Shown piece by piece: positions 1-10,510 of a stretch of DNA of 64,000 bases. The stretch's first letter is position 1; the number at the start of each line of letters is the position of its first letter. Source of the stretch: Eublepharis macularius. Lineage: Eukaryota; Chordata; Lepidosauria; Squamata; Eublepharidae. The notes beneath the pieces were generated by a model. The model was given only the letters and a program-made list of their open reading frames with translations, ran no database searches and was not told the origin of the DNA. The translations under genes were made by a program, and so were the position numbers. The stretch lies in the NCBI RefSeq assembly GCF_028583425.1, contig NC_072807.1:37949001-38013000 (forward strand), in the 5' to 3' direction.

Positions 1-114
1 AGAAGCTGAAGGAGCAAGTGGGGACCCCTGGGATTTCCCGTTCCCACCCTCCCACGAGTTCCTGATGAGTTTCTGCTCGTATGTATATATGTGCATGTAC
101 ACATACACAGATGC

Positions 115-134
115 ATGTGTGTGTGTGTGTGTTT
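115..134. repeat. (TG)n microsatellite
   Basis: A short run of TG dinucleotides inside otherwise unique AT-rich sequence. It creates a spurious small reading frame. Confidence 0.8.
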
Positions 135-159
135 GTATGCATGCATGCTCCTATTGGAT

Positions 160-395
160 AGTTCCTCATTGTGTAAATATATGTCAACTTGCTTTTGTCT
201 TGTTTTCAGCTTTATCTCCAACTCCGTATTAGATTTTTGCTTATTTTCAAATCTCTGCAATGCTTACACCATGGTATTGTTCACTGAATGTCCCAGCCGT
301 TGATTGGACTGACCTACAATGTGTAACCTCCCTTGAGTCACAGTGAGAAAGGCAGACTATAAATAGCATACATAAATAAATAAAAATTATGTAAA
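160..395 (+). repeat. L2-like LINE 3' tail
   Basis: This is the 3' untranslated end of a non-LTR retrotransposon. It ends in the signature GAGTCACAGTGAGAAAGGC, then ACTATAAAT and an (AAAT)n tail. The same ending recurs near 25,833, 40,060, 40,345 and 41,975, and in reverse at 14,455 and 35,645. The reverse copies join to an ORF2-like C-terminus, which is why I assign the tail to a LINE. Family name is from memory. Confidence 0.6.
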
Positions 396-2064
396 TCGCA
401 CCCTCCCACAAACACATATATAGTGCCGCGTGAGCGATTGAGGGTAGGTTTCCAGGACCGAATCCTACTCTATTTTAAAAATAATAATCTACGGTTCAGG
501 GTTCCCAAGACCGTAATTCTATGCATTCTTCATAGGAACAATTCCTGTTGATGGTGCTGGGGCTTATTTTGGAATAAACTGGCTCAGGGCTGCATTGCAG
601 GACCATAAAGAAGCCCAGAAGAGAAGGAAGCACAGCAGCAGGCTGGTAATATTAATTGATTAATAAAAGTCTCTACAAGAGGAGGAGAGTGTTGTTTTTT
701 TAATTATGGAGTGCTTTACAGTTCTCTTTCATGTTCGCAGCAGGCGAAATACCCTGAATCCAACATTCCATCAGCTATGCCAGAGTATCAAAAAACGTGT
801 TAAGTTACAGTCCAAACAGTAAGCTGGCATTTAGAACATACCAGCCACTGCCTGGTCGTCCAAATCTCGAGAAGAAGCGCACAAATAAAAATGCCGACAA
901 AAATCCACTACAATTCAGGGGTTTTCCAATACCCAAGAGAAGAGATTTAAACCACGATGGACATCACAGCTCAGGTATCAAGACACTGGGTGAGCCTGGG
1001 AAGGTTTCCCTATGAAACCGGAAGAGAAGTAAGTGGGGCTTAGGAGGCCAAGGACTGCCTTTCCCTCCTCCCTCCTTTTCTCCCACTTGAAGACAAGAGC
1101 AGATTCCACCCTGTGAAACTAGAAGTTTGTTTAGCTGGCAGGTTGATATGGTTGTGTTTTTCATGATACATCACTGCAAAAAAAAAGAATGCAAGAGACA
1201 GAAGCAACTGAGACCTTATAGCTAATGACACCTACTCAGTCAAGGCTGGGCATACAATTCAAGGCCATTCAACGATGCCAGAACTCCATGCCAGAACACA
1301 TCCCGCATCCTTGCTAGGTAGGATAGAGAGAAGGGACTACAGTAGTCATTCAGTCTTGCTGGGGTGGGGTGGGGGCGGGGGAATGTAAGGGTTCAGCTGA
1401 ACTTTGGACTTACTCAGAGCCACATCTGCCTACACTAGGAGCTCTCCATGGTCCTTCCGAGCTTGCTTCTGTCACCTGCAAAACAAGAACTTGCTACCCA
1501 ATGCCAATACTGCACTTCCTACTGAAATTAAATGGCAGGAGACTGAGGACATAAGAAAATATTGATTCACACACCATGTAATTAGTCTGTGGAATTGACT
1601 GCCATAGGACACAAGTATCAACAGCAGAAAAGTGGAAAACCACCCGGGAAGTGAGAAAATATATCTGTATTGTAGGACAATAGCAATGTAATATATTCAA
1701 TAATAGTACAGTGTGCAAAAGTGCATTCATACATTCATAATAACATTCCTACTATGTCCAAAATCCTTTGAATCTGTCCAAACAGGGGACTCAATGCCCC
1801 ACTCCAGCAGTTTCAGGAACAGGGCAATTGTCCAATGGGTGGATCAATTTGTACAATAAACTGCGTTCTGTACTTTCTTTTCTTTTCTTTCAGGTATCAT
1901 CTCACATTTCCATATGAGGATCCAACAACAACAGCTCAAATTGCAGCCGGCTAAGCAGCAGATTTCGTCAAACGACTTCCTCAGGAGCTGGAGGATCATA
2001 ACACCTGAAACCATAAATTCATTTTCACCACACCCATGGAATGACGCGAAAGCCAAGGCTCACG
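396..2064. other. Non-coding stretch, no gene seen
   Basis: No exon with flanking splice sites or recognisable protein similarity was found. The open frames are short, overlap on both strands and look like chance. If a gene starts at the CpG island near 25 kb and runs left, this would be intron. Confidence 0.5.
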
Positions 2065-2213
2065 TCACCCCTGTGAGGTGGGTGGGGCTGAGAGAGCTCC
2101 AAGAAGCTGTGACTGATCCAAGGTCACCCAACTGGCTTCAAGCGGAGGAGTGGGGAATCAAACCCGGCTCTCCAGATTAGAGTCCTGCTGCTCTTAACCA
2201 CTACACCAAACTT
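2065..2213 (-). repeat. tRNA-derived SINE, 3'-truncated
   Basis: On the minus strand the head reads through TTTGGTGTAGTGGTTAAGAG (A-box-like) and a GGTTTGATTCCCC-type B box, followed by AGCTGGGTGACC and CCCCACCCACCTCACA blocks. It matches the other copies in the window (8,937; 12,089; 18,181; 25,552; 35,133; 48,649) but lacks the usual (TTG)n end. Confidence 0.85.
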
Positions 2214-2308
2214 TCCAGGCCTCAGAGCATGGACGCATAAGAGGAAGTATGATCATCATAAACCCAGTTCCTTCCCAACTATCATGTGAGAACTTCAACA
2301 AACTGTAT

Positions 2309-2405
2309 CAGGATTTGAGTCCAGTGGCACCTTAGAGATGAACAAGATTTCTTGTTGGTCTCTAAGGTGCCACTGGACTCAAATCCTGCTGTTCTACAGC
2401 AGACC
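2309..2405. repeat. Fold-back repeat family B, short copy
   Basis: Two inverted arms face each other. One reads GATTTGAGTCCAGTGGCACC and its complement lies downstream. The centre, which in longer copies (42,174; 60,053) carries a TCTGAAGAAGG...CGAAAGCT-type core, is missing here. It is probably a deleted member of the family. Confidence 0.7.
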
Positions 2406-2409
2406 CAAC

Positions 2410-3266
2410 ATGGATAACCACCTGAAGCTATCAACAAGCTGTTTCTGTACATGATCTGAGCCTCTGGTTGAGATATTTCTTCACAAGCCACGACAGCTAC
2501 ACAATTTCAAAGCCTGGCTGCTTTCCTTCCAGACCTTTTCCGTACCACTGGATTGACCTACGTACTGACCCTTTCTGTAGTCATTAAAAAATAAAATTAC
2601 ATGTTCATAAACTCCAGGCAATTATGCAAATTAACACAATCTCACAGGCATCCACGAATTGCAGGAACGGAAGGGTCAAAGATAGTGGGAGGGGGCATTT
2701 TATCAGCTTAATACCAAATTCATGTATGCTTTAGGGAAGAATTTGAGATTTTTAATTAAAAAACCTCTACAAAGTGAACGCTTGTATGTGCGTGTGTCGT
2801 CTTCTGTAAGCAATTCATTGCAAATTTCTTCCTTTGATTTTTGAAAAAAAATATTTCAAGCACTCTGGATACCAAGTTTGATTCATTTATATGCATACAG
2901 CGACAACTTCATTTTTCATGTTCAAAACGACACGGTCTCAGGCCTCCAATCCAAAAGGACACCATAGTTTTTTCACAGAGCAACTCCGCAGATCCCGTTG
3001 CTAATGTCCATACATAATGTTATGAGTTTATTTCTGTGAGTTATGAGTTTATGTTATGTGTTTATTTTTGTGCATTTGTTGACAGGTTGACACACCTGAG
3101 GTTTTGAGAGCTGGTGTAGCCAGGGGGGACTGACCAACTGAGTTAAGTTTCAGGCAGTCTTTGGTTCAAAGCTTACCCCAGCTATGGATTCACTACGAGA
3201 CTGTAGGCAAGACAGAATTTCTCAGCCTCATTAGGATATGTACAACATTCACCTACTTTGCAACCA
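2410..3266. other. Non-coding stretch, no gene seen
   Basis: AT-rich unique sequence. Near 3,010-3,075 there are imperfect short repeats of GAGTTTATGTTATG type. Nothing coding is visible. Confidence 0.5.
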
Positions 3267-3375
3267 TATTCCGCCCTCCCCATAACGGGCTCAGGGCGGA
3301 TTACATAATTGATGTAATCCGCCCTGAGCCCGTTATGGGGAGGGCGGAATAGAAATATAATGAAATAAATAAAGA
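3267..3375. repeat. Perfect 40-bp palindrome at a retroelement tail
   Basis: Arms at 3,267-3,306 and 3,312-3,351 are exact reverse complements with a 5-base loop (AATTG). The right arm continues into AGAAATATAATGAAATAAATAAA, a typical retroposon 3' end with the motif CCGCCCTGAGCCCG. The left arm is therefore an inverted copy of the last 40 bases of the same tail. Confidence 0.85.
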
Positions 3376-3379
3376 GGTA

Positions 3380-5130
3380 AATAAAAACATTTTAGGATTT
3401 ATGTAGTGCTTGGAGGTTTTTTGATTCAAAAACATAATCAGCAATATAAACAAGAATTCACAAATTCGTAAAAACATTATTAAAATTACAATTCACATAA
3501 ATAGTTTAAAAAGATATCAAGAGGGCGGTAATCACAGTATAACCTGTTATCCACACAATAATACTAAAAGTTAAATCAGGACAAGGGTTGAACCAGAGCA
3601 GATATCAGGAGGATTTTTAAAACAATTTAGTGTTCTTTTCCATCCCATCCTTTCCTCATGGAATACATAGCTCTCCTCTCTTCCATTTTTTCCGAACGAA
3701 CCAAACAAACTGAGCTAAAATTCGTCACCGTTCATGAGAAATGAGCTCCCACGAACCAGCCTGGTTTGTGACAAACTTCGGTTCGTATTTCGGTTCATGC
3801 CCACCTCTATCTTCTCCCAATCCAACACAGGGCCTGGGAGCTGGTTTTGCGGGAGTAAATTAGTCAATTATTGTTTTGCAGGAGTCAATTAGTCTCCAAA
3901 AGCCGTCATTTTGCGGTTACCTTTATTTCCATCCAGTGAATTTCTAACTCGGAGAGGCCCAGCGCTATTAACAAGACTTTGTAGTCCTACTGGAGTCAAC
4001 GGGCCCATTGGCAACAAAAAGCATCATCTACCTATCAGTGGATAAATTCATCACTGCGAAGTTCAATTATGAAGTCCTTAAGAGGGGGTTGGGGACTGAA
4101 CGAAAAAGAGCCCAAATTACAGAGATGCCGCCACTCAGCAACCCTGTCAGAGTGCCTTTTGGCCTCAGGAGTGCCCAAATATAGAATCCCTTTCAGCACC
4201 AGCAATTTGCATCCAGGTTAGTGCTGGAATATTTCTGCCACAGCAGTTCCCCATCAAATCCACCTAAGGCAGCACCAAGGCCACTCGATGGCATCTACTT
4301 ATTTAAGTATTAAATCCTAAAGCCCAACACAGTCACCTGCTGTTTAAGAGTTATTCTTCAGGCAAGAAGGGGGGGGAAAGACCTTATTTCACAAAACCCA
4401 GCCCTCCAATCTCTAGCAGCGAGTACTGAGCACATAAAATTGAGCTGCACAGTACTCTGCTTTTTACCATGTTTGTGAAAGCTAGATGGAAATCTTATTA
4501 CTCATATACAAATGTAGTTCATAATTTATCAGCCTTTGAAGCACACCATGCCCTACAAAATCGGGGGGGGGGGGACACACTCAAATTCAATGTGTCCAAC
4601 ATGCCAAAATTCATATGCTATCAGGTACAAATTACCCCTCCCTCTTTCTCCTTCGCTAACAGGTGATCAGTTAAGAGAAGTGAGCCCCAGATAGGTATGT
4701 TCTTGCTACAATTCTGCAGAATATAATATGAACAAAAAAATGCAGAACTGGATGTGTGTTTGTGTTCTTCTTTTCCCTGAGATATGTCAGGGGGATCTTG
4801 TGCCGAAATAAACTTGGTTCGTCTTAAAGGTGCTGCATGAATTTTGCCTTGCTTTTGTTTCTTTTAGGTTACACCTTTGGAAGAATTTCTCAGCGATAAG
4901 AGAAGTTCATGGCTGGAACAAGTTTCTCAGCGGAAGCTTTTCAAAGAAAGTCAGGAGAGACATCCAGCAGAAATATTTTAAGTATAGAATATCCCATACA
5001 TGTAATTAAGTCCACAAAATTCATTAACTTGTCTGTTCACACAGCCTCCTGACATAAAAGGAACTACCATTTTTAAAGGTCCTCTGCTGTGTTGCCTGGA
5101 AGCAATTCTTTTGCAGAACTGGATGTGTTT
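3380..5130. other. Non-coding stretch with dispersed repeats
   Basis: No coding exon seen. It contains a GGTTCGT/ACGAACC-rich repeat near 3,640-3,815 and a 12-base G run at 4,563-4,574. The rest looks unique. Confidence 0.5.
3640..3815. repeat. Interspersed repeat rich in GGTTCGT / ACGAACC motifs
   Basis: The segment carries repeated, partly inverted motifs (CGAACGAACC, ACGAACCAGCC, GGTTCGTATTTCGGTTC). Similar sequence is known to me as an unclassified interspersed repeat in reptile genomes. No coding potential. Confidence 0.4.
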
Positions 5131-5133
5131 GTG

Positions 5134-5536
5134 TCATGCACCAACCTATGACAACCCTATGAATGAAAGACTTCCAAAACGTCCAATAATTAACAGACTT
5201 GCTCAGATCCTGCACACTGGAGGACGTGGCTTCTTTTATCGAGTCAAGCCATCTCATTTTAGGTCTTCCTCTTTTCCTACTGCCTTCCACTTTTCCTAGC
5301 ATTATTGACTTTTCTAGAGAATCTTGTCTTCTCATGATGTGACCCAAGTACGATTGCCTCAGTGTTGTCATTTTAGCTTCTGGGGAGAATTCAGACTTGA
5401 TTTGATCTAAAACCCACTTATTTGTCTTTTTGGCTGTCCAATAATATCCACAAAACTCTCCTCCAGCATCACATTTCAAATGAATCAATATTCTTTCTGG
5501 ATGTAGCACTAGGTTTCTGGAGAATTTCAGCTTCAT
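5134..5536 (-). mobile_element. RTE/BovB-like LINE, ORF2 C-terminal fragment
   Basis: On the minus strand a reading frame encodes the C-terminal end of an RTE-clade ORF2. Visible blocks are GHIMRRQDSLEKSIMLGKVEG, RKRGRPKMRWLDSIKEAT and a final IHRVVIG stretch (mammalian BovB has HGVTKS there). Endonuclease and reverse transcriptase are absent, so this is a 5'-truncated dead copy. A second copy with the same motifs lies at about 58,078-58,545. Clade assignment rests on remembered BovB C-terminal motifs. Confidence 0.75.
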
Positions 5537-5539
5537 TTA

Positions 5540-6680
5540 AAAACCCCGACACAAGTATCTAGCCCTTATGAACGTATATCTGAAAGTGCGTAGACAGAGA
5601 GGTGACTGGTTAAGATTTTCAACTTTTAAGGGCAGGCCTTCAGTGTCTCCAATCCTCTTCCAAATTAGCAAAACCAGAACAAATTATTCCTTCCATTTGC
5701 ATTCTTTATTCAAGTTGCAAATCCGGCTTTTGGCACACAGAGTTTGAAGTGTGCAGGCGAAGCATTTGAACTTCTGGCTTCATCGCAGAGCCCACGCAAG
5801 GCCCACAACCTCCCACCCTGCAATCTATTTCCCCTGCTCAAATGGTTCTCCATCCCGATTCAGAGACATAACTCTTGGTAAAAGAACATCAGCTCGGCTG
5901 CCAGAAAGATATAAAAGCGTCCCCATTTCTGAACTTGTGCTAAAGATTTCCTTTATTGCCCAAGCACCTAGCTTATACACCATTCCCACCGACTGGGGAC
6001 CATATGGCGACCCTAATACACGCGCTGGTTCGGAGAAGAAACCACAGCGATCGAAACCATTACGGTGTCAAGAACGCATTGCTTTCCACTATCAGATTAT
6101 GTGTAATTTATTAGGTTATAAAGCACAGGCAGACTCCGGTGAACTGTTGAATTCCCCTTTTGAAGCAGAGAATCAAACATCTGACTCCGAATTAGGAGAC
6201 CGTTCCCCCAAGGGACTTTGTAGGGAAAGATGGTGGGGCAAACAGTGTGTGTGTGGGGGGGGGGGAGATGCAAAGGGAAGAAACAGAGCCAGCCTCAAAG
6301 CTCAGAGTACTGGAGCCCCTTAGAAGGCCAGGCAGAGGGTCCTTTGCAGACCTGAGCCCACCAGAAAGAGGTCTGGAACCATCCTGGAAAGCTCCTTTTC
6401 CCAATAAAGTTCAAGCACCAATTAAAAGGCGGAAGTCCCACACAAGCGTATTGTGTATTCCTTGGAGATGAAGTCAAAACCCATCTGCAAAAGACTCACA
6501 CAACAGCATGCACCTGGACAGCTGTCCCTTCTCCTCCTTTCAACTTTTGCAGCCAAAAAACAAGGGAACCGTCTGTGGCACATTGAAAGTGGAGCCTGTA
6601 TTTTTGTTTCCCAGCAAACAATTTAACTGCAAAAATCAGCCATAGCTGGGGCCAGCGAGGATGAGGCCTATAACGCTGGT
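5540..6680. other. Non-coding stretch, no gene seen
   Basis: A 190-codon open frame on the plus strand (5,751-6,323) has low-complexity composition, no recognisable domain and no flanking splice signals that make sense, so I treat it as chance. An 11-base G run lies at 6,255-6,265. Confidence 0.45.
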
Positions 6681-6681
6681 G

Positions 6682-6921
6682 GGACTTCATTTATTTATTT
6701 CATCTATAGCCCCCTTTCTGCCTAATGGGGAACCGAAAGCAGCTTACATCATCTCCTCTCCTCCATTTTATCCCCACAACAACCCGGTAAGGTAGGTCAG
6801 GCTGAGAGTGTGTGATTGGCCCAAGGTCACCCACTGAGCTTCCATGGCAAAGCAGGGATTCGAACTTGGGTCTCCCAGATTATAGTCTGACACTCTAGAC
6901 ACTATACCATGCCGGCTCAAC
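6682..6921 (-). repeat. tRNA-derived SINE, second family
   Basis: Read on the minus strand it starts GAGCCGGCATGGTATAGTG, has a GTTCGAATCCC B box, then TGGGTGACCTTGGGCC, and ends with a GTAAGCTGCTTTCGG tail and (AAAT)n. It differs from the (TTG)n family in its tail. Fragments of the same type occur at 12,835, 13,985, 18,740 and 22,575. Confidence 0.75.
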
Positions 6922-6924
6922 ACT

Positions 6925-8635
6925 GCAGTGACTACTTAAAAGAAGTCAGGGAGATTTTGGATCAAAGCAAGTGAAGAGTTAAACAAAAGCCTCCCACCTT
7001 TGCCAAGCATCACGGGCCAATCCTTACCCTGCCCCACCACAACCACTTTTTTTTTGCAGACCCACAGCATCGTGCGTTTTGCAGATCACAGACCCACAAT
7101 ATTGTGCGTCATTCACAAGATGCCCCTTGCTGTTCATAAATACCAATTCCAAAATCTGATGGACCCTACCCCTCGAAACCAGCACGCAACACTGGCGCGG
7201 TGCTCACGGTAACAGAACGAAGACAGCATTTCGGGTTGTTTAGCAGAGAGGAAAGTTTAATTTGCAACATAGTAATCAATGAAAGTAATGAAGCTTGGAA
7301 ACATCTTAATGCCCTCGGCACTTCAGCCGCATGCTGATCAAGTAATACATGCCTGCAGTTATGATCTCACGCTATTAAACTACGAAATTCATTCTGATTA
7401 CCATGAGAAACCGTTACCGTTTCCAGATTAGGTAGGGCAGCCAGTTTCTCTGGTTATAAAAGCCTGCCTAGTTCTCACTCCAGGAACTGACCCACATCAA
7501 GTCTATACCACTCCGGACTGCAACGGGCCTTCATGCAAAGACAAAACATTTGCTTCTTATAGAAAACTAGCCATCGAAGGTCATTTTCTCCTTGGCATGC
7601 TTCTTTTCTGCATGCAGGGATTTATTTTGGATGGAGGAGCGTTCCTGTGTAACCCCACTTGCAGGCTGAAACAGCATAGCCCCCCAACGCAAAGTGGGGG
7701 GGGGGGCTGGTTACGATGGTGCACTCAAAGATGATGGAGGGTCCGGAGGGGTCCCTGCCATCTCTTCAGGATTTTCCACCCTGCAAGGCTGACATTCTTG
7801 TCGACCAGATGCAGAGATGGCCCAGGCGGTGGTCACGATCTTTCCAAGTCCCTGCTCTCTGGCAGAGTTCGGACAGCGTTGGGCCCCACTGACCTAAATA
7901 AATATTGCAGGGTGGCCAACGGTCCTTTTCCTTTTTTTGGACAAGGCTTGAGTTGGCGGGCAACCCTGCAGCTTAGGGGGTCTTGGAGGAGGTGGGTTAT
8001 CTGTTTGGATTTAAGCCTGGATTTTGGACAGGAACAGCCTTGGTCAGCCTGACCGATGAACTACTCCAGGAGAGCAAGAAGGGGAGTGGATATCTCTCTC
8101 CTGAAGAGCAGAAGTGAAATTTTGCCAGCAAAAAAATAAAAATCTAACACCCACAAGTCTCTTCTATCAGTCCTCAACAGCTTGCTATATATAATCGGTT
8201 ATATTACCCTAGCCTGTTAGGAATACCGGGAGATGTTCCTTGAAATCCCTTTGAGGGGGAAAAGCTCCAATTTGCTTCTAATGCAAATTATTTCACCTAG
8301 TGCAAATTTAAAACACTTCATCATTTTTTGCTTGGAATTGCACTGACAAGAGCGATTTATTTTCCTCTGGCTCCTCACACGCAAACCCTGTCAACATACA
8401 AACCAGGCTGTCAAAAAGCAAACCCCCAAAGGCGTGCAAATCACAGTTCTGTGCCGAGACGCAATTCATTCAGTATACATGGGGAGGGATCTATATTTAT
8501 GGCTGCACATATTGCAATGGGGAGCTGCAACGGGCAAACTCAGAGGCTCACTCAAGTCGGGGGGGGGGGGCGGTCCTCATCCAGCCTCTGCCATAACCCC
8601 ACATCCTGCCATCCCAAGGATCTCTTCACTATGTG
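6925..8635. other. Non-coding stretch; possible conserved element
   Basis: No exon found. The section about 7,205-7,445 is free of repeats and has balanced composition with runs such as CTGATCAAGTAATACATG. It could be a conserved non-coding element, but I cannot align it. G runs lie at 7,696-7,706 and 8,559-8,570. Confidence 0.4.
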
Positions 8636-8839
8636 CAAAATAGCAAAGAGTCCAGCAGCATCTTTAAGGCTAACCAACTTAATTGTAGCATAAGCTTTCG
8701 AGAACCACTGCTCTCTTCGTCAGATGCATAAGCTTTCTCGAGAGCTTATGCTACAAGGAAGTTGGTTTGTCTTAAAGGTGCTACCAGACTCTTTACTATT
8801 TTGCGACTACAGACTAACATGGCTAATTCCTCTGGATCT
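8636..8839 (-). repeat. Fold-back repeat family A
   Basis: Inverted arms (GCATAAGCTTTCGAGAACC and complement) surround a CTGACGA/TCGTCAG centre. The asymmetric outer head (AGATCCAGAGGAATTAGCC on the minus strand) is at the right end, so the copy is in minus orientation. Other copies: 10,284; 21,772 (half); 27,846; 53,083; 54,423. Confidence 0.8.
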
Positions 8840-8936
8840 ATGACTGTATGCGAGGGTTTCCTAAAAAATGTCCTAACCAAAGCCAGAGAGCAGGAAATAT
8901 AGAACTGCAGTCAACAGAAATGAATCGCACATCTGG

Positions 8937-9199
8937 GAGCCAGTTTGGTGTAGTGGTTAAGAGCGCGGGACCCTAATCTGGAGAGCCGGGTCTGATTCCC
9001 CACTCCTCCACTTGAAGCCAGCTGGGTGACCTTGGGCTAGTCACAGCTCTCTCAGAGCTCTCTCAGCCCCACCCACCTCACAGGGTGTTTTGTTGTGGGG
9101 ATAATAATGACACTTTGTAAACTGCTCTGAGTGGGCATTCAGTTGTCCTAAAGGGTGGTATATAAATCGAATGTTGTTGTTGTTGTTGTTGTTGTTGTT
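8937..9199 (+). repeat. tRNA-derived SINE with (TTG)n end, near full length
   Basis: It starts GAGCCAGTTTGGTGTAGTGG with tRNA-like A and B boxes (GTCTGATTCCCC). The core is AGCTGGGTGACCTTGGGC, and the tail is GGTATATAAATCGAATG followed by TTG repeats. This is the reference copy for the family in this window. Confidence 0.9.
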
Positions 9200-9225
9200 A
9201 TAAATAATGTAAATAAATAAACATT

Positions 9226-10080
9226 TGTGTGATATTCAGCCAAAGGATGGTATTTACGACTCATTCTGGTTCATACAGAACAGAACAGAACAAGATGGTG
9301 GGGAAACGGGGCACACCCCATTTCCACCACGCAGGTAACGTCTCCAGTCATTATCTATTGCTGGTTGCTGAAGATGGCTCGTTAGACACTCTAAATCGAG
9401 ATACCCACAAATCGGCTTGGATGAAAGCCCTGCCTGAGAAACCGATGATACTTCGAGTGTCGATTGATGATAGTTTTGAGACGGGCAAATCCAAAGCATT
9501 TTCTCTGATTAAAAAACATGTCCTAGGAATCAATTATAGCAGCTTGATTTCAAAAGCCTGCAGAGGTTGTTCACCCCTATCTTTCGGTCTTTCTCTCCCA
9601 AAATCAATACCCCCCCCCCATCTGTACTATCTTACCATCCCACGATATTATATCCCCAACGGTTCTACAGGGGAGATTTCTGAATAGGCCCTATTCCGAC
9701 AGAATTTGCTCTTGTGGCCTTAACAGGATCAATACATCCTTTCATGCCCTGCTGGAATGTAGGTTCTTTGAAAATATAAGGGATTATTATATTAAGCCTT
9801 TAATTAACCAGCCGTCCCCTTATACTCCAGAACCCCTGGCTCTTTTGCTTAGCAATAAGGATCCTAAATTTACCTTAGCAATTGCAAAATATCTCTTGGT
9901 CCTTTCAGTCCTCGCACCCCAAAAATAAGGAATAAGTATTTCCCACTGCTCAAGATCTATGAATCAATAAGCTACTAAGGGAATAAAAGGAAAGGAACGG
10001 CATGCCCTATTGTGGAGGGGTTCCTATGTACCTTATTATTCCTGTGAACCAATTCAAAATGATTAGGGTAGCTGGAGCAT
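9226..10080 (+). mobile_element. Degraded non-LTR LINE, ORF2 C-terminal region
   Basis: A frame around 9,400-9,660 and another around 9,690-9,930 together resemble the end of a LINE ORF2. The second shows a C-x-C...H...C arrangement (ICSCGLNRINTSFHALLEC, then FENIRDYYIKPLI), typical of the cysteine/histidine knuckle near the end of many non-LTR ORF2 proteins. The region has stops and is decayed. I cannot give the clade with confidence. Confidence 0.6.
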
Positions 10081-10283
10081 CTTTCCTATGAGGAAAGCTT
10101 GGAGAGTCTGGAACTTTTCAGTCCAGAAAAAGACAGCTAAGGAGAGACATGACAGAGATTTACAAATTATTGAGGAGGTGGAGAAAGGGGACAGAGGGAG
10201 TTTTTTTCCCTCTCGGTTCAAAAATACTAGAACTCAGGGCCACCCGGTAAAGTTTTTGGGAAACAGGATGGGGACAGACAAAA

Positions 10284-10499
10284 AGATCCAGTGGAGTTAG
10301 CCGTGTTAGTCTGTAGTTGCAAAATAGTAAAGAGTGCAGTAGCACCTTGAAGACTATCCAACTTTATTGTAGCGTAAGCTTTCGAGAACCACCGCTCTCT
10401 TCATCAGATGGATCTGATGAAGAGAGCTGTGATTCTTGAAAGCTTATGCTACAATAAAGTTGGCGAGTCTTCAAGGTGCTACTGCACTCTTTACTATTT
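10284..10499 (+). repeat. Fold-back repeat family A with target duplication
   Basis: The head AGATCCAGTGGAGTTAGCCG is followed by two inverted arms meeting at CATCAGATGGATCTGATG. The right end stops at CTATTT. An 11-bp direct repeat, GACAGACAAAA, flanks it (10,273-10,283 and 10,500-10,510). Both arms contain CTGATGA...GAAAGCTTA. Confidence 0.85.
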
Positions 10500-10510
10500 G
10501 ACAGACAAAA

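Noticed and set aside
5751-6323. 190-codon plus-strand open frame as a possible gene
   Set aside because: No recognisable domain, no supporting splice sites, low-complexity end caused by a TG/poly-G run, and it lies in a presumed intron.
8937-9199. Genuine tRNA gene at the SINE heads
   Set aside because: Promoter boxes are present but the sequence does not fold as a tRNA cloverleaf, and it continues into a SINE body with (TTG)n.
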